From Comamonadaceae bacterium (GTDB lineage Bacteria; Pseudomonadota; Gammaproteobacteria; Burkholderiales; Burkholderiaceae_C): DNA of 64,000 nt. Shown in pieces: positions 50,829-60,083 of this stretch (positions within the stretch are counted from its first letter, which is position 1; every line of letters begins with the position of its first letter). The notes under the pieces were generated by a model, which had not been told where the DNA came from, did not search any database, and worked only from the letters and a program-made list of their open reading frames with translations. Location of the stretch: contig CANGNS010000018.1 in assembly GCA_947455465.1 (NCBI GenBank), positions 1 to 64,000 of the forward strand. Direction: 5' to 3'. The translations under genes were made by a program, and so were the position numbers.

Positions 50829-51712
50829 CGGGACTCCTCTTTTTCGCCGGCGTAAAACACCCAGTAGCGCGAGCTCCAAAAACTAATCAGGCTCAAGCCG
50901 CCCACCAGCGCAAACAAAACCCAGGACAGCGCGGCGCCATAACCCAAATTAAAGAAGCGGAAACTCTGGTCGTAAATATACAAAGCCAGCACATAGGTCG
51001 AGCTCAGCGGCCCGCCCTCGGTAATCATGTAGGGGCCGTTAAATTCCTGGAAAGCATGGACCATTTGCATGATCATGTTAAAGAAAATAACCGGCGTAAT
51101 CAGCGGCACCGTAATGCGCCAAAACTGCTGCCAGCGGTTGGCGCCATCGCAGCGCGCGGCTTCATATAAAGACAGGGGCACGTTTTGCAGCGCCGCCAAA
51201 AATATCACCATGGCCGAACCAAACTGCCAGGTAAATAGCAGCACGATGGTCCACATCGAATAATGTTCATCGGCCAGCCAGGCGATGGGCGTTATGCCCA
51301 GCTTGATCAGCATGAGATTGACCAGGCCAGTTTTCGAAAATATAAAACGCCAGAGCACAGCCACCGCAATCGAGCCGCCCAATATCGAAGGCAGATAAAA
51401 CGCGGCACGGAAAAAATTAATTCCCCGCAGTTTGAAATTGAGCACATGCGCAATCAGCAGCGCAAAGCCGACCCGCATGGGCACGGCCAACACGGCAAAC
51501 AGCAAGGTGACGCCCAGCGACTTGCGAAACAGCGGGTCATCGTTGGCCAGTTCGCGGTAATTGTCCAGGCCGATAAAGGTCGGCGGGTCAATCAGGTCAT
51601 ATTGCGTGAAGCTCAGCGCAAAGCTCATCGCAAAAGGAAACAGTTTGAACAACAAAACGCCCAGGACAAAGGGCATTACATACAAAAATCCCAGGCGTTT
51701 GTTGTCATACAT
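50825..51712 (-). CDS. Sugar ABC transporter permease (TogM/MalF-like)
   Basis: YEAARCDGANRWQQFWRITVPLITPVIFF. Confidence 0.93.
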   Translation of the reverse strand: MYDNKRLGFLYVMPFVLGVLLFKLFPFAMSFALSFTQYDLIDPPTFIGLDNYRELANDDPLFRKSLGVTLLFAVLAVPMRVGFALLIAHVLNFKLRGINFFRAAFYLPSILGGSIAVAVLWRFIFSKTGLVNLMLIKLGITPIAWLADEHYSMWTIVLLFTWQFGSAMVIFLAALQNVPLSLYEAARCDGANRWQQFWRITVPLITPVIFFNMIMQMVHAFQEFNGPYMITEGGPLSSTYVLALYIYDQSFRFFNLGYGAALSWVLFALVGGLSLISFWSSRYWVFYAGEKEESR

Positions 51713-51757
51713 GGCGCGTGCGTTCCTAGGATGCAGGCCTATGCAAAGCGCCTGCTA

Positions 51758-52519
51758 TCAGCGCGCCAGCCAGCCGCCGTCCACGGCCACGGTGTAGCCG
51801 TTGACATAGTCGGAAGCCGGGGAGGCCAAAAACACCACCGGACCGGCCAAGTCCGCCGGCGTGCCCCAGCGCCCAGCGGGGATGCGGTCCATGATGGCCG
51901 CGTTGCGCACCGGGTCGGCCTGTAGCGCAGCCGTATTGGCCGTGGCCATATAACCTGGCGCGATGGCGTTAACGTTGATGCCGTGCTTGGCCCACTCATT
52001 GGCCAGCGCGCGGGTAATGCCCATCACCCCGCTTTTGGACGCGGTGTAGGCGGGCACCCGCACGCCGCCCTGAAAGGACAGCATGGAGGCGATGTTGACG
52101 ATTTTTCCGCCCGTGCCTTGGGCGATAAATTGGCGCGCTGCCGCCTGGGCCAGAAAAAACACGTTTTTCAGGTTCAGGTTGACGACGTCGTCCCAATCGC
52201 TTTCGGTGAAGTTGATGGCGTCTTCGCGCCGGATGATGCCGGCGTTGTTCACCAAAATATCGATGCGACCGGTCAGCGTCAGCGCCTCTTGCACGATGGC
52301 GGGCAGGGCGGCGGTCTCGGACAGGTTTTTACGCACGTCCAGAAACTTGCGGCCCAGGGCTTGCACCTGCGCCATGGTCTCGGTAGGGGCGCTTTGGTTG
52401 ACGCCCACGATGTCGGCGCCCGCCTGCGCCAGCGCCAGGGCCATGCCCTGGCCCAGGCCGGTGTTGCAGCCGGTCACGATGGCGGTACGGCCCGCCAGTT
52501 GGAAGGAATTCAAAATCAT
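51758..52519 (-). CDS. kduD: 2-dehydro-3-deoxy-D-gluconate 5-dehydrogenase (SDR)
   Basis: SDR: TAIVTGCNTGLGQGMALALAQAGADIVGVN, NNAGIIRREDAINFTESDWDDVVNLNLKNVFFL, YTASKSGVMGITRALANEWA. Confidence 0.93.
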   Translation of the reverse strand: MILNSFQLAGRTAIVTGCNTGLGQGMALALAQAGADIVGVNQSAPTETMAQVQALGRKFLDVRKNLSETAALPAIVQEALTLTGRIDILVNNAGIIRREDAINFTESDWDDVVNLNLKNVFFLAQAAARQFIAQGTGGKIVNIASMLSFQGGVRVPAYTASKSGVMGITRALANEWAKHGINVNAIAPGYMATANTAALQADPVRNAAIMDRIPAGRWGTPADLAGPVVFLASPASDYVNGYTVAVDGGWLAR

Positions 52520-52539
52520 GCTGCGCGTCCGTGGCGGGC

Positions 52540-53376
52540 TTAGCGCAAAGTGGTCATGGCCACGTGGTCCATGTCTTTGAATACCTGGTTTTCACCGACC
52601 ATGCCCCAGATAAAGGTGTAAGCCTGCGTGCCCACGCCCGAATGGATGGACCAGCTCGGGCTGATCACGGCCTGCTCGTTGCGCACCACCAGGTGGCGCG
52701 TCTCGGTCGGCTCGCCCAGCAAATGGATGACGGCGGCGTCCGGGTTCATGTCAAAGTAGAAGTACACCTCCATGCGCCGGTCGTGGGTGTGGCAAGGCAT
52801 GGTGTTCCACAGGCTGCCTTTTTCCAACTGGGTCATGCCCATCAGGAGCTGGCAGGTGGGCAGCACGTCGGGCACCAGGAATTTGTAAATGGTGCGGCGG
52901 TTGCTGGTTTCGGGCGCGCCCAGGGTCTCGGGCGAGGCCTCGGCCAGGGTGACTTTTTTGTGCGGATAGGAGGTATGGGCCGGGGCGCAGTTGAAATACA
53001 GCTTGGCAGGCGCCTGGGCGCTGACGCTGGAAAACTCCACCGCTTTGGCGCCGCTGCCGATGTACAAGGCCTCGCGCGGGCCCAGGTCAAACGTTGTACC
53101 GTCGACCACGACCTTGGCAGCGCCGCCGATATTGATCAGACCTAACTCGCGCCTCTCCAGGAAATAGCTGGTGCCGGTGTGCTTGGCCAGCGACTCACCG
53201 AAGGTGACGCTTTTGCCCACGGGCATGATGCCGCCCACGATGATGCGGTCGATTTGGCTGTAAGTCAGCGTCATCGCGTCGGCCGCAAACATATCTTCGA
53301 CCAAAAAGTGGCGACGCAGGCCGTCGGTGTCCAGGGTGCGGGCGTGTTCGCTGTGAATGGGTTGACGAATGTCCAT
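52540..53376 (-). CDS. kduI: 5-dehydro-4-deoxy-D-glucuronate isomerase
   Basis: [57 protein letters not shown]. Confidence 0.96.
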   Translation of the reverse strand: MDIRQPIHSEHARTLDTDGLRRHFLVEDMFAADAMTLTYSQIDRIIVGGIMPVGKSVTFGESLAKHTGTSYFLERRELGLINIGGAAKVVVDGTTFDLGPREALYIGSGAKAVEFSSVSAQAPAKLYFNCAPAHTSYPHKKVTLAEASPETLGAPETSNRRTIYKFLVPDVLPTCQLLMGMTQLEKGSLWNTMPCHTHDRRMEVYFYFDMNPDAAVIHLLGEPTETRHLVVRNEQAVISPSWSIHSGVGTQAYTFIWGMVGENQVFKDMDHVAMTTLR

Positions 53377-53584
53377 GGTGTCTGTAGTCCTTGCAAATGG
53401 GGTCAATGAAGCCGCGCTCACCCGGGTGACGCGGCGCAGAGCGCCAGTGTATCTAGTGGTTTGTACTTAACGGACTGCTGTTTCAAATAACTTGGGCAAT
53501 GATATACTATTATTGAAACGCCGTTCCGAAAAATTGTTACAAACTGTAAACAAGCGGTGCGATGACGCTTAAAAAGGCAAATAT

Positions 53585-53917
53585 ATGCATTTCTTTGAAG
53601 GCTCCAACACCCCCTGGACCGAACTGGGCGACGGTATCCGCCGCAAGATCGTCGGGCACACGCCCCAGCTGATGTCGGTCATCATGGAATTTGACAAAGG
53701 CGCTGTGGGCACGCCCCATTCGCACGAGGTCCATGACCAGATTGGCTACGTGGTGGCCGGCTCCTTCGAAGCCCTGATCGACGGCCAGGCCCGGGTGCTC
53801 AAGCCCGGTGACGCCTTTATCGCCCCCCACCACACCAGCCACGGCGTAACCGCCCTGGAGGACAAGAGCCTTTTGCTGGACCAGTTTTCCCCCGCCCGCG
53901 AGGACTACCTGGTCTAA
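53585..53917 (+). CDS. kdgF: Cupin domain protein, KdgF-like
   Basis: MHFFEGSNTPWTELGDGIRRKIVGHTPQLMSVIMEFDKGAVGTPHSHEVHDQIGYVVAGSFE. Confidence 0.87.
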   Translation: MHFFEGSNTPWTELGDGIRRKIVGHTPQLMSVIMEFDKGAVGTPHSHEVHDQIGYVVAGSFEALIDGQARVLKPGDAFIAPHHTSHGVTALEDKSLLLDQFSPAREDYLV

Positions 53918-53977
53918 ACCGGGGCCCGCGACACCGTTTTATCGACTGACTTTGCCAACTTGAGGAGACATAAAAAC

Positions 53978-56929
53978 ATGCGTACGAATAGCTATCCCAA
54001 ACAAAAACCCACCAAAGTAAGTGCTGCAGTGCGCGCTATTGCGCACGCAGCCCCCATGCTGCTGCTGGCCATGGGCGCTTCGGCCCAAGAGGCCAAGTCC
54101 GAGCTGAACACCGTGGTGGTCTCGGGCGTGCGTGCCGCTTTGGAAAGCGCGCTCAACGCCAAGCGCAATGACAACGGCATCGTCGACGTCATCAAAGCCG
54201 AAGACATGGGTAAGTTCCCCGACACCAACCTGGCCGAATCGCTGCAGCGTATCCCCGGTGTGGTGATCGACCGTGACGCCGGCGAAGGCCGCTCCATCAC
54301 GGTGCGCGGCTTGGGTCAGGACTTTACGCGCGTGCGTATCAACGGCATCGAAGCGCTGGCTACCACGGGTGGTACCGACAGCTCGGGCGGCGCCAACCGC
54401 GGCCGTGGCTTTGACTTCAACGTGTTTGCCTCCGAACTGTTCAACACCGTCACCGTGCGCAAGAGCTCTTCGGCGGACGTGGAAGAGGGCTCCTTGGGCG
54501 CGACGGTCGACCTGCAAACGAGCCGCCCCTTTGACCTCAAAGGCTTTAACGCCATGGTCTCGGCCAAGGAAAACTACAACGACCTGTCCAAAACGGCGAC
54601 GCCGCGCGCCGCCTTCTTGTTCTCCAACACCAATGACGACCGCACTTTTGGCGTGTTGGTCTCGGGTGCGTTCTCCAAGCGTAAGCTGTATGAAGAAGGC
54701 TTCAGCACGGTGCGTTGGGATAACGGCCCTTCATCGGGCGGTTGGTGCACCCCGGTGGGCATGGCGACCACTAATCCGTCGGGCTCTACGGCGACCACTT
54801 GCGGCCCCGCTGCGCAAGGCGTTAACCGCATCCCTGGCACCGCCGACGCTATCGCTGCGTACACCGCGGCCAATGACGCTGGCAACTTCGTACCCCGCCT
54901 GCCGCGCTACGGCCGCCTCACCCACGAGCAAGACCGCGTGGGCTTGACCGGTTCGGTGCAGTTCAAGCCCGCAAGCGACACGCTGCTGACTTTCGATTTG
55001 CTGTACTCCAAGCTCAAAGCCACACGCCAAGAAGATTTCCTGGAGGCACTGTCCTTTAGCCGTACCCTGAGCCAAGGCGGCAAGCCCCAGACCAGCGTTC
55101 TGAGCACCAGCTACGCGCCCAACGGCGCGCTGCAATACGGCCTGTACAACGGCGTAGACATCCGCGTCGAGTCGCGCTATGACGAGCTCTCCACCAGCTT
55201 CACCCAGCCCACGCTGACCTGGGACCAGCGCCTGTCTGACACCGTCAAGATGGTGGCCCAGGTGGGCAGTGCCCGCTCGGTGTTTGATAACCCGGTGCAG
55301 ACCACCACCACCCTGGATGCGGCCAATGTCAACGGTTACAGCATCGACTTCACCAAGAGTGACCGTCTGCCCCTGATCACCTACCCGTTTGACGTGACGC
55401 AAAAGAACGGCGCCTTGCAGTTGCTGGGCATTCCGGTAGCCACCACAGGCACCCAAGCTTCCACGGTGACCAACCTGACAACCAGCGAAATCCGTATTCG
55501 TCCGCAAGGCGCGACCAACCAAAACGACATGGCCAAAGTGGACGTGATGTGGGATGCTGCCGAGGGCCTGAGCTTCAAAGGCGGCCTGGACTACAAGCGC
55601 TACTCGTTTTCCACCTTCGAGTTCCGCCGCGTGAACCAGAACGACACCATCTTCGCGCCCCCAGCGGGCACTTCGATGGATTCGCTCATTACGACGCTGT
55701 CTGGCTTTGGCAACGGCCTGAACCTGCCCGCAGGAACGCCCACATCGTGGGTCATCCCCAATCTGAGCGCCATCGCCCAGACCTACAACATCTACTGCAA
55801 CTGCCTGCAAAGCGGACCGGCGGGTGGCCCTGGCGACTTCTCGCTCTCCTCGATTACCAACGGCAACGCCCGTGGTAACAACCGCGACGTGCAAGAAACC
55901 GACAGCGGCGCCTTCCTGATGGCCGACTTTGATACCGACTTGGCGGGCGTGCCGGTGCGCGGTAACTTCGGTGTGCGTTATGTCAACACCCGCCAAGTAG
56001 CGACCGGTTACCAGGCGCTTGCAGGTGGCACTGCCGTCTCGGTGACCAACGAATACAGCGACGTTCTGCCCGCATTCAATATGGCTGCCAGCGTCAGCAA
56101 AGACGTGGTTTTGCGCCTGGCAGCGGCCAGCGTGATGGCCCGCCCGCAGCTGGGCAACCTCAACCCCGGCGGCTCCATCAGCACCACAGGCACTTTGTCG
56201 ATCAGCAGCGGCAACGCCTTGCTGCAACCCTTCCGCGCCAAGACCCTGGACGCCAGCCTGGAGTGGTACTACGACCGCAACGCCTTCTTGGGACTGGGCT
56301 TGTTTGGCAAAGATATTTCCACCTATATCCAAAGCTTGAAAACCAGCGTGCCCTATTCGGCCACCGGCTTGCCCATGTCTTTGCTGCCAGCGAACTTCAC
56401 CGGCTCGGAAGTCTTTGAGGTGACCACGCCCATCAACACCAACGGCGGCATGCTGCGCGGCCTGGAGATCAACGTCCAGCAACCGTTCACCTTCTTGCCG
56501 GGAGCCGGCAAGAACTTTGGTGTGTTGTACAACTACACCATCGTCGACTCCAAGATCGCCTATGCGGTATCGCCCACCAGCAACACCGTCATTGTGGATA
56601 ACCTGCTCAACCTCTCGCCCACCTCGCAGAACATCACGCTCTACTATGACGACGGCACTTTGAGCGGACGCCTGTCGGCCTCTTACCGCAGCGACTTCCT
56701 GACCCGTGTTCCGGGCCAGAACAACAACGACGTCGAAGGCAAAAACGCGACGACCAACCTGGATGTGTCGGTTTCTTACAAAATCGATAAAAACCTGGAA
56801 GTCACGTTCGAAGGCGTGAACCTCTTGAACACGCCGAACGACCAGTTCATCAGCCGCGCACGCAATAGCTCGGTGGTCTACAACGTCACCGGCCGTGAGT
56901 TCATGGTGGGTGCTCGCTACAAGTTCTAA
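53978..56929 (+). CDS. TonB-dependent receptor (carbohydrate-type)
   Basis: Signal peptide, plug VVVSGVRAALESALNAKRNDNGIVDVIKAEDMGKFPDTNLAESLQRIPGVVIDRDAGEGRSITVRGLG, C-terminal GARYKF. Confidence 0.95.
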   Translation: MRTNSYPKQKPTKVSAAVRAIAHAAPMLLLAMGASAQEAKSELNTVVVSGVRAALESALNAKRNDNGIVDVIKAEDMGKFPDTNLAESLQRIPGVVIDRDAGEGRSITVRGLGQDFTRVRINGIEALATTGGTDSSGGANRGRGFDFNVFASELFNTVTVRKSSSADVEEGSLGATVDLQTSRPFDLKGFNAMVSAKENYNDLSKTATPRAAFLFSNTNDDRTFGVLVSGAFSKRKLYEEGFSTVRWDNGPSSGGWCTPVGMATTNPSGSTATTCGPAAQGVNRIPGTADAIAAYTAANDAGNFVPRLPRYGRLTHEQDRVGLTGSVQFKPASDTLLTFDLLYSKLKATRQEDFLEALSFSRTLSQGGKPQTSVLSTSYAPNGALQYGLYNGVDIRVESRYDELSTSFTQPTLTWDQRLSDTVKMVAQVGSARSVFDNPVQTTTTLDAANVNGYSIDFTKSDRLPLITYPFDVTQKNGALQLLGIPVATTGTQASTVTNLTTSEIRIRPQGATNQNDMAKVDVMWDAAEGLSFKGGLDYKRYSFSTFEFRRVNQNDTIFAPPAGTSMDSLITTLSGFGNGLNLPAGTPTSWVIPNLSAIAQTYNIYCNCLQSGPAGGPGDFSLSSITNGNARGNNRDVQETDSGAFLMADFDTDLAGVPVRGNFGVRYVNTRQVATGYQALAGGTAVSVTNEYSDVLPAFNMAASVSKDVVLRLAAASVMARPQLGNLNPGGSISTTGTLSISSGNALLQPFRAKTLDASLEWYYDRNAFLGLGLFGKDISTYIQSLKTSVPYSATGLPMSLLPANFTGSEVFEVTTPINTNGGMLRGLEINVQQPFTFLPGAGKNFGVLYNYTIVDSKIAYAVSPTSNTVIVDNLLNLSPTSQNITLYYDDGTLSGRLSASYRSDFLTRVPGQNNNDVEGKNATTNLDVSVSYKIDKNLEVTFEGVNLLNTPNDQFISRARNSSVVYNVTGREFMVGARYKF

Positions 56930-56948
56930 GCCACGCTGGCCAGAACGC

Positions 56949-56976
56949 AAAAAAGGTGGCCTAGGCCACCTTTTTT
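56949..56976. terminator. Bidirectional terminator (28-bp perfect palindrome)
   Basis: AAAAAAGGTGGCCTAGGCCACCTTTTTT between convergent CDSs. Confidence 0.93.
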
Positions 56977-56998
56977 CTTGGGGTGTTGGCTTGCGGCC

Positions 56999-57766
56999 TT
57001 AGTCTGCCTTGAACAAACTTCCCACACCGTCCAAGCCTTGGAGCGCGCGGGCCATCATGCCGCCAAACAAAGCGGCGCCCTGGGGGCCGAGGTGCGTGCG
57101 GTCAAACTTGGATTTGGCCGGGGCCGTTTGTGCGGCCTGCAGGCCCGGCGCTAAATGCGCGTCCATGGCCAAAGTGTCGGCCTGGGCCTGGCCCATGGGC
57201 TGCACAGCCGCATAGCTTTGGGCGTACAAATCGACCAGCAGCGCGCCTTGGGCCTGGGCCACGGCGCGGGTGGCCTGGGCCCAGGGCTCTAAATCGGGCT
57301 CCAGCGTCTCGCCTTTGAAGCTGCGGCGCGTCAGCGGCGTCACCAAGACGGGCGTCGCGCCGGCCTGGCGCAACTCTGTCACATAGCGGCTGATGTTGTG
57401 GGGGAACTCGGTTTGTAAATCGGTGGAGCGGCCGGGCTTGCCCGGTTGGTCGTTGTGCCCGAACTGCACCAGCACATAGGCCGCTAGCCCGGCAGGCTTG
57501 TTCTTCAGGCGCGCCAGGACATCGTCCCACAGGCCTTCGGCGCGAAAGCTTTTGCTGCTGCGTCCGTTTTTGGCCAGGTTCAAGCACTCCACGCCGGGCA
57601 CCACTTTGCTGCACAGCACATCGCCATAGCCGTTGAGCGTGGCCATGGTGGAGTCGCCCACCAGGATGACCAGGCCTTGCGGCCCGGTGCCCGATTGCGC
57701 CATGGCGGGCGCGCCGCAGGCCAGCATACTGGCCGCTAATAGAGACATCAGAGGGCGTCGTTTCAT
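56999..57766 (-). CDS. SGNH-hydrolase, rhamnogalacturonan/pectin acetylesterase-like
   Basis: VILVGDSTMATLNGYGDVL, VLVQFGHNDQPGKPGR, DRTHLGPQGAALFGGM blocks; signal peptide. Confidence 0.86.
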   Translation of the reverse strand: MKRRPLMSLLAASMLACGAPAMAQSGTGPQGLVILVGDSTMATLNGYGDVLCSKVVPGVECLNLAKNGRSSKSFRAEGLWDDVLARLKNKPAGLAAYVLVQFGHNDQPGKPGRSTDLQTEFPHNISRYVTELRQAGATPVLVTPLTRRSFKGETLEPDLEPWAQATRAVAQAQGALLVDLYAQSYAAVQPMGQAQADTLAMDAHLAPGLQAAQTAPAKSKFDRTHLGPQGAALFGGMMARALQGLDGVGSLFKAD

Positions 57767-58725
57767 GGGCTCGGTCCGTTGGCAGAAGGCATCAGGTCTT
57801 GCATCGCCGGCACGCCAATGATGGCGCCGCGGTGCTGGATCACGCGCGCGGCCAGACGGTTGCCAAAGGCCGCCGCCTGCGCCGGCTCCACGCCCGCCAA
57901 GCGCTGGCACAGGTAGCCCGCCGCAAAAGAATCGCCGGCGGCGGTGGAATCCACCACGGTGGCCACGCGCTCGGCTGCCACCTCGGTCCAGGGCGCAGGG
58001 CCCAGGCGCACCAGGGTGGGCGCGGCACCGCGTTTGACCACCACCTCGTGCGCCGCCAGGGCGTAGGCCTCGTCCACGCTGGCTTGCAGGTCGGCCAGGC
58101 CAAACAAGGCCTGGTGGTCGTCGGCGGTGATCAACACCGTGTCGGCCACGGCAAAAGCGCTGGAGAACATGGTGCGTGCCACCTCCACGCTTTCCCACAG
58201 GCGCGGGCGGTAGTTGTTGTCAAAGACCACGCGCTTGCCCGCCTGGCGCAGCCCGGCGGCAAACTGCAGCACGCGTTGGCGGGCCGCAGGCGGCAGGATC
58301 GCCAGGCTGATGCCTGAAAAATAAAACGCGTCCCATTGGTCCGCCTGTGCCTCCAGCGGCGTGGTGGCGGTGTCAAAGTAGCTGCGTGCGGCGCTGTCAT
58401 TGCGCCAAAAGCTAAAACTGCGTTCGCCCTGGGCGTCGACGGCAATCTGGTAAATGCCCGGCATGCGCCCCGGGATCTGGCGCACCAGGCCCAGCGCAAT
58501 GCCGTCTTGTTCCCAATGCGCGAGCAGCGCCTGGCTCAGCGCATCGTCACCCACCGCAGTGGCGTAGAAGACGCGCAGCGCCTGCCCGCCGCAGCGGCCG
58601 AGGTAGACGGCCGTGTTGAAGGTGTCGCCGCCATAGCTTTGCTGCATGGCGCCAAAAGCGCTGCCCGACAGCTCCAGCATGCATTCGCCCAAAAGGGCCA
58701 CTTTTTTAGGATTTTTCAAAGTCAA
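57763..58725 (-). CDS. kdgK: 2-dehydro-3-deoxygluconate kinase (PfkB family); start non-ATG (TTG 58725/58719 or GTG 58701)
   Basis: KVALLGECMLELSGSAFGAMQQSYGGDTFNTAVYLGRCG and VVDSTAAGDSFAAGYLCQRL. Confidence 0.88.
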   Translation of the reverse strand: MTLKNPKKVALLGECMLELSGSAFGAMQQSYGGDTFNTAVYLGRCGGQALRVFYATAVGDDALSQALLAHWEQDGIALGLVRQIPGRMPGIYQIAVDAQGERSFSFWRNDSAARSYFDTATTPLEAQADQWDAFYFSGISLAILPPAARQRVLQFAAGLRQAGKRVVFDNNYRPRLWESVEVARTMFSSAFAVADTVLITADDHQALFGLADLQASVDEAYALAAHEVVVKRGAAPTLVRLGPAPWTEVAAERVATVVDSTAAGDSFAAGYLCQRLAGVEPAQAAAFGNRLAARVIQHRGAIIGVPAMQDLMPSANGPSP

Positions 58726-58735
58726 AAATTCTTTT

Positions 58736-58750
58736 TGAAACGGCGTTTCA
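58736..58750. promoter_or_regulatory. KdgR-type operator candidate
   Basis: TGAAAC-GGC-GTTTCA, perfect palindrome, matches TRAAAYRNYRTTTYA at every position; lies between divergent kdgK and enolase gene. Confidence 0.75.
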
Positions 58751-58782
58751 TTATACTTAGGGCCTTGTTCCAAGGAAGCACT

Positions 58783-59877
58783 ATGCCCGCTATTACCGCC
58801 GTCGATTCGCAGCTTTTTGTCATTCCCCTGCCCGAAGTCATGGCCGATGCCAAGCACGGCGACCACACGCATTTTGAGCTGGTCACCACCACCATCACCC
58901 TGGCCGACGGCGCCCAGGGCACCGGCTACACCTACACCGGCGGCAAAGGCGGCCACGCCATTGTGGCCATGCTGGACCACGACCTGGGCCCCCAGTTGAT
59001 CGGCCGCGACGCGCAAGACATTGCCGGCATCAACGACTTTATGGAGTGGCATGTGCATTATGTGGGGCGCGGTGGCGTCGCCGCCTTTGCCATCTCGTCG
59101 ATCGATATCGCCCTGTGGGACTTGCACTGCAAGCAGCTGGGCCAACCGCTGTGGAAAGTGGCCGGCGGCGCCAGCAATGCCTGCAAAGCCTATTGCGGCG
59201 GTATTGACCTGATGTTCCCCATCGAGAAGCTGCTCTCCAATATCGACGGCTACATCGCCTCGGGCGCCAATGCGGTCAAGATCAAAATCGGCCGCCCCCA
59301 TCTGGCCGAAGACATCGAGCGCATCGCCCGCGTGCGCGCCCATGTGGGCAAAGACTTTGTATTTATGGTGGACGCCAACTATTCCATGAGTACCGAGCAG
59401 GCCATCGCCGCCTCGCGCGCTTTCGCGCCCTACGATATTTTCTGGTTCGAAGAGCCTACGCTGCCCGACGACTACCGCGCCTACGCCGATATCGCCGATG
59501 CCACCACCGTGCCCCTGGCCGCTGGCGAGAACCTGCGCACTTTGCAAGACTTCCGCTACGCCATGGAGTTTTCCAAGCTGGGCTTTATCCAGCCCGACGC
59601 GTCCAACTGCGGCGGCATCTCGGGCTGGCTGGCCGTGGCCGAGATGGCGCGGGCCCAAGGCATCCCCGTCTGCTCGCACGGCATGCAGGAGCTGCATGTC
59701 AGCCTGGTGGCCTCGCAGCCCCATGGCGGCTGGCTGGAGCTGCACAGCTTCCCGATCGACCGCTACACCACGCGCCCAGTCACTTTGCACCAGCACCTGG
59801 CAGTGGCGCCCGACACGCCCGGCGTAGGCGTCACTTTTGACTGGGACTTGCTGGCGCCGCACCGCTACCGGGCCTAG
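58783..59877 (+). CDS. Mandelate racemase/muconate lactonizing enzyme family (enolase superfamily) sugar-acid dehydratase-like
   Basis: GTGYTYTGGKGG, AVKIKIGRPHLAEDIERIARVRAHVGKDFVFMVDANYSMS, WFEEPTLPDDYRAYADIA, HGMQELHVSL. Confidence 0.9.
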   Translation: MPAITAVDSQLFVIPLPEVMADAKHGDHTHFELVTTTITLADGAQGTGYTYTGGKGGHAIVAMLDHDLGPQLIGRDAQDIAGINDFMEWHVHYVGRGGVAAFAISSIDIALWDLHCKQLGQPLWKVAGGASNACKAYCGGIDLMFPIEKLLSNIDGYIASGANAVKIKIGRPHLAEDIERIARVRAHVGKDFVFMVDANYSMSTEQAIAASRAFAPYDIFWFEEPTLPDDYRAYADIADATTVPLAAGENLRTLQDFRYAMEFSKLGFIQPDASNCGGISGWLAVAEMARAQGIPVCSHGMQELHVSLVASQPHGGWLELHSFPIDRYTTRPVTLHQHLAVAPDTPGVGVTFDWDLLAPHRYRA

Positions 59878-60083
59878 GCCGGGCAAGGCCCAGGCGGCGC
59901 TCTAGCGCCGTCTTTGGCGGGGGCCGGGGGCGGCCCTTCGCTTACATTAAGCGCCAAGCGCGCCGGGTTTGGACGAAAAGTGCGCGCGATGCCTTGCGCC
60001 GGCGCGCTGCGTCCCCATGTGAGAGACGGGCGCTGCCAGCGCCCCTTGTGCTCTCCTGTGTCCCCATTTATCGATCCATCCCT

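Noticed and set aside
54731-56950. 739 aa minus-strand ORF opposite the TonB-dependent receptor
   Set aside because: Antisense shadow ORF of a GC-rich gene; low-complexity His/Gly/Val/Ala/Gln composition, no domain motif, while the + strand has clear TBDR features
57763-59886. 707 aa minus-strand ORF as a single protein
   Set aside because: Only the C-terminal third (KdgK) is real; the N-terminal part is antisense to the enolase-superfamily gene
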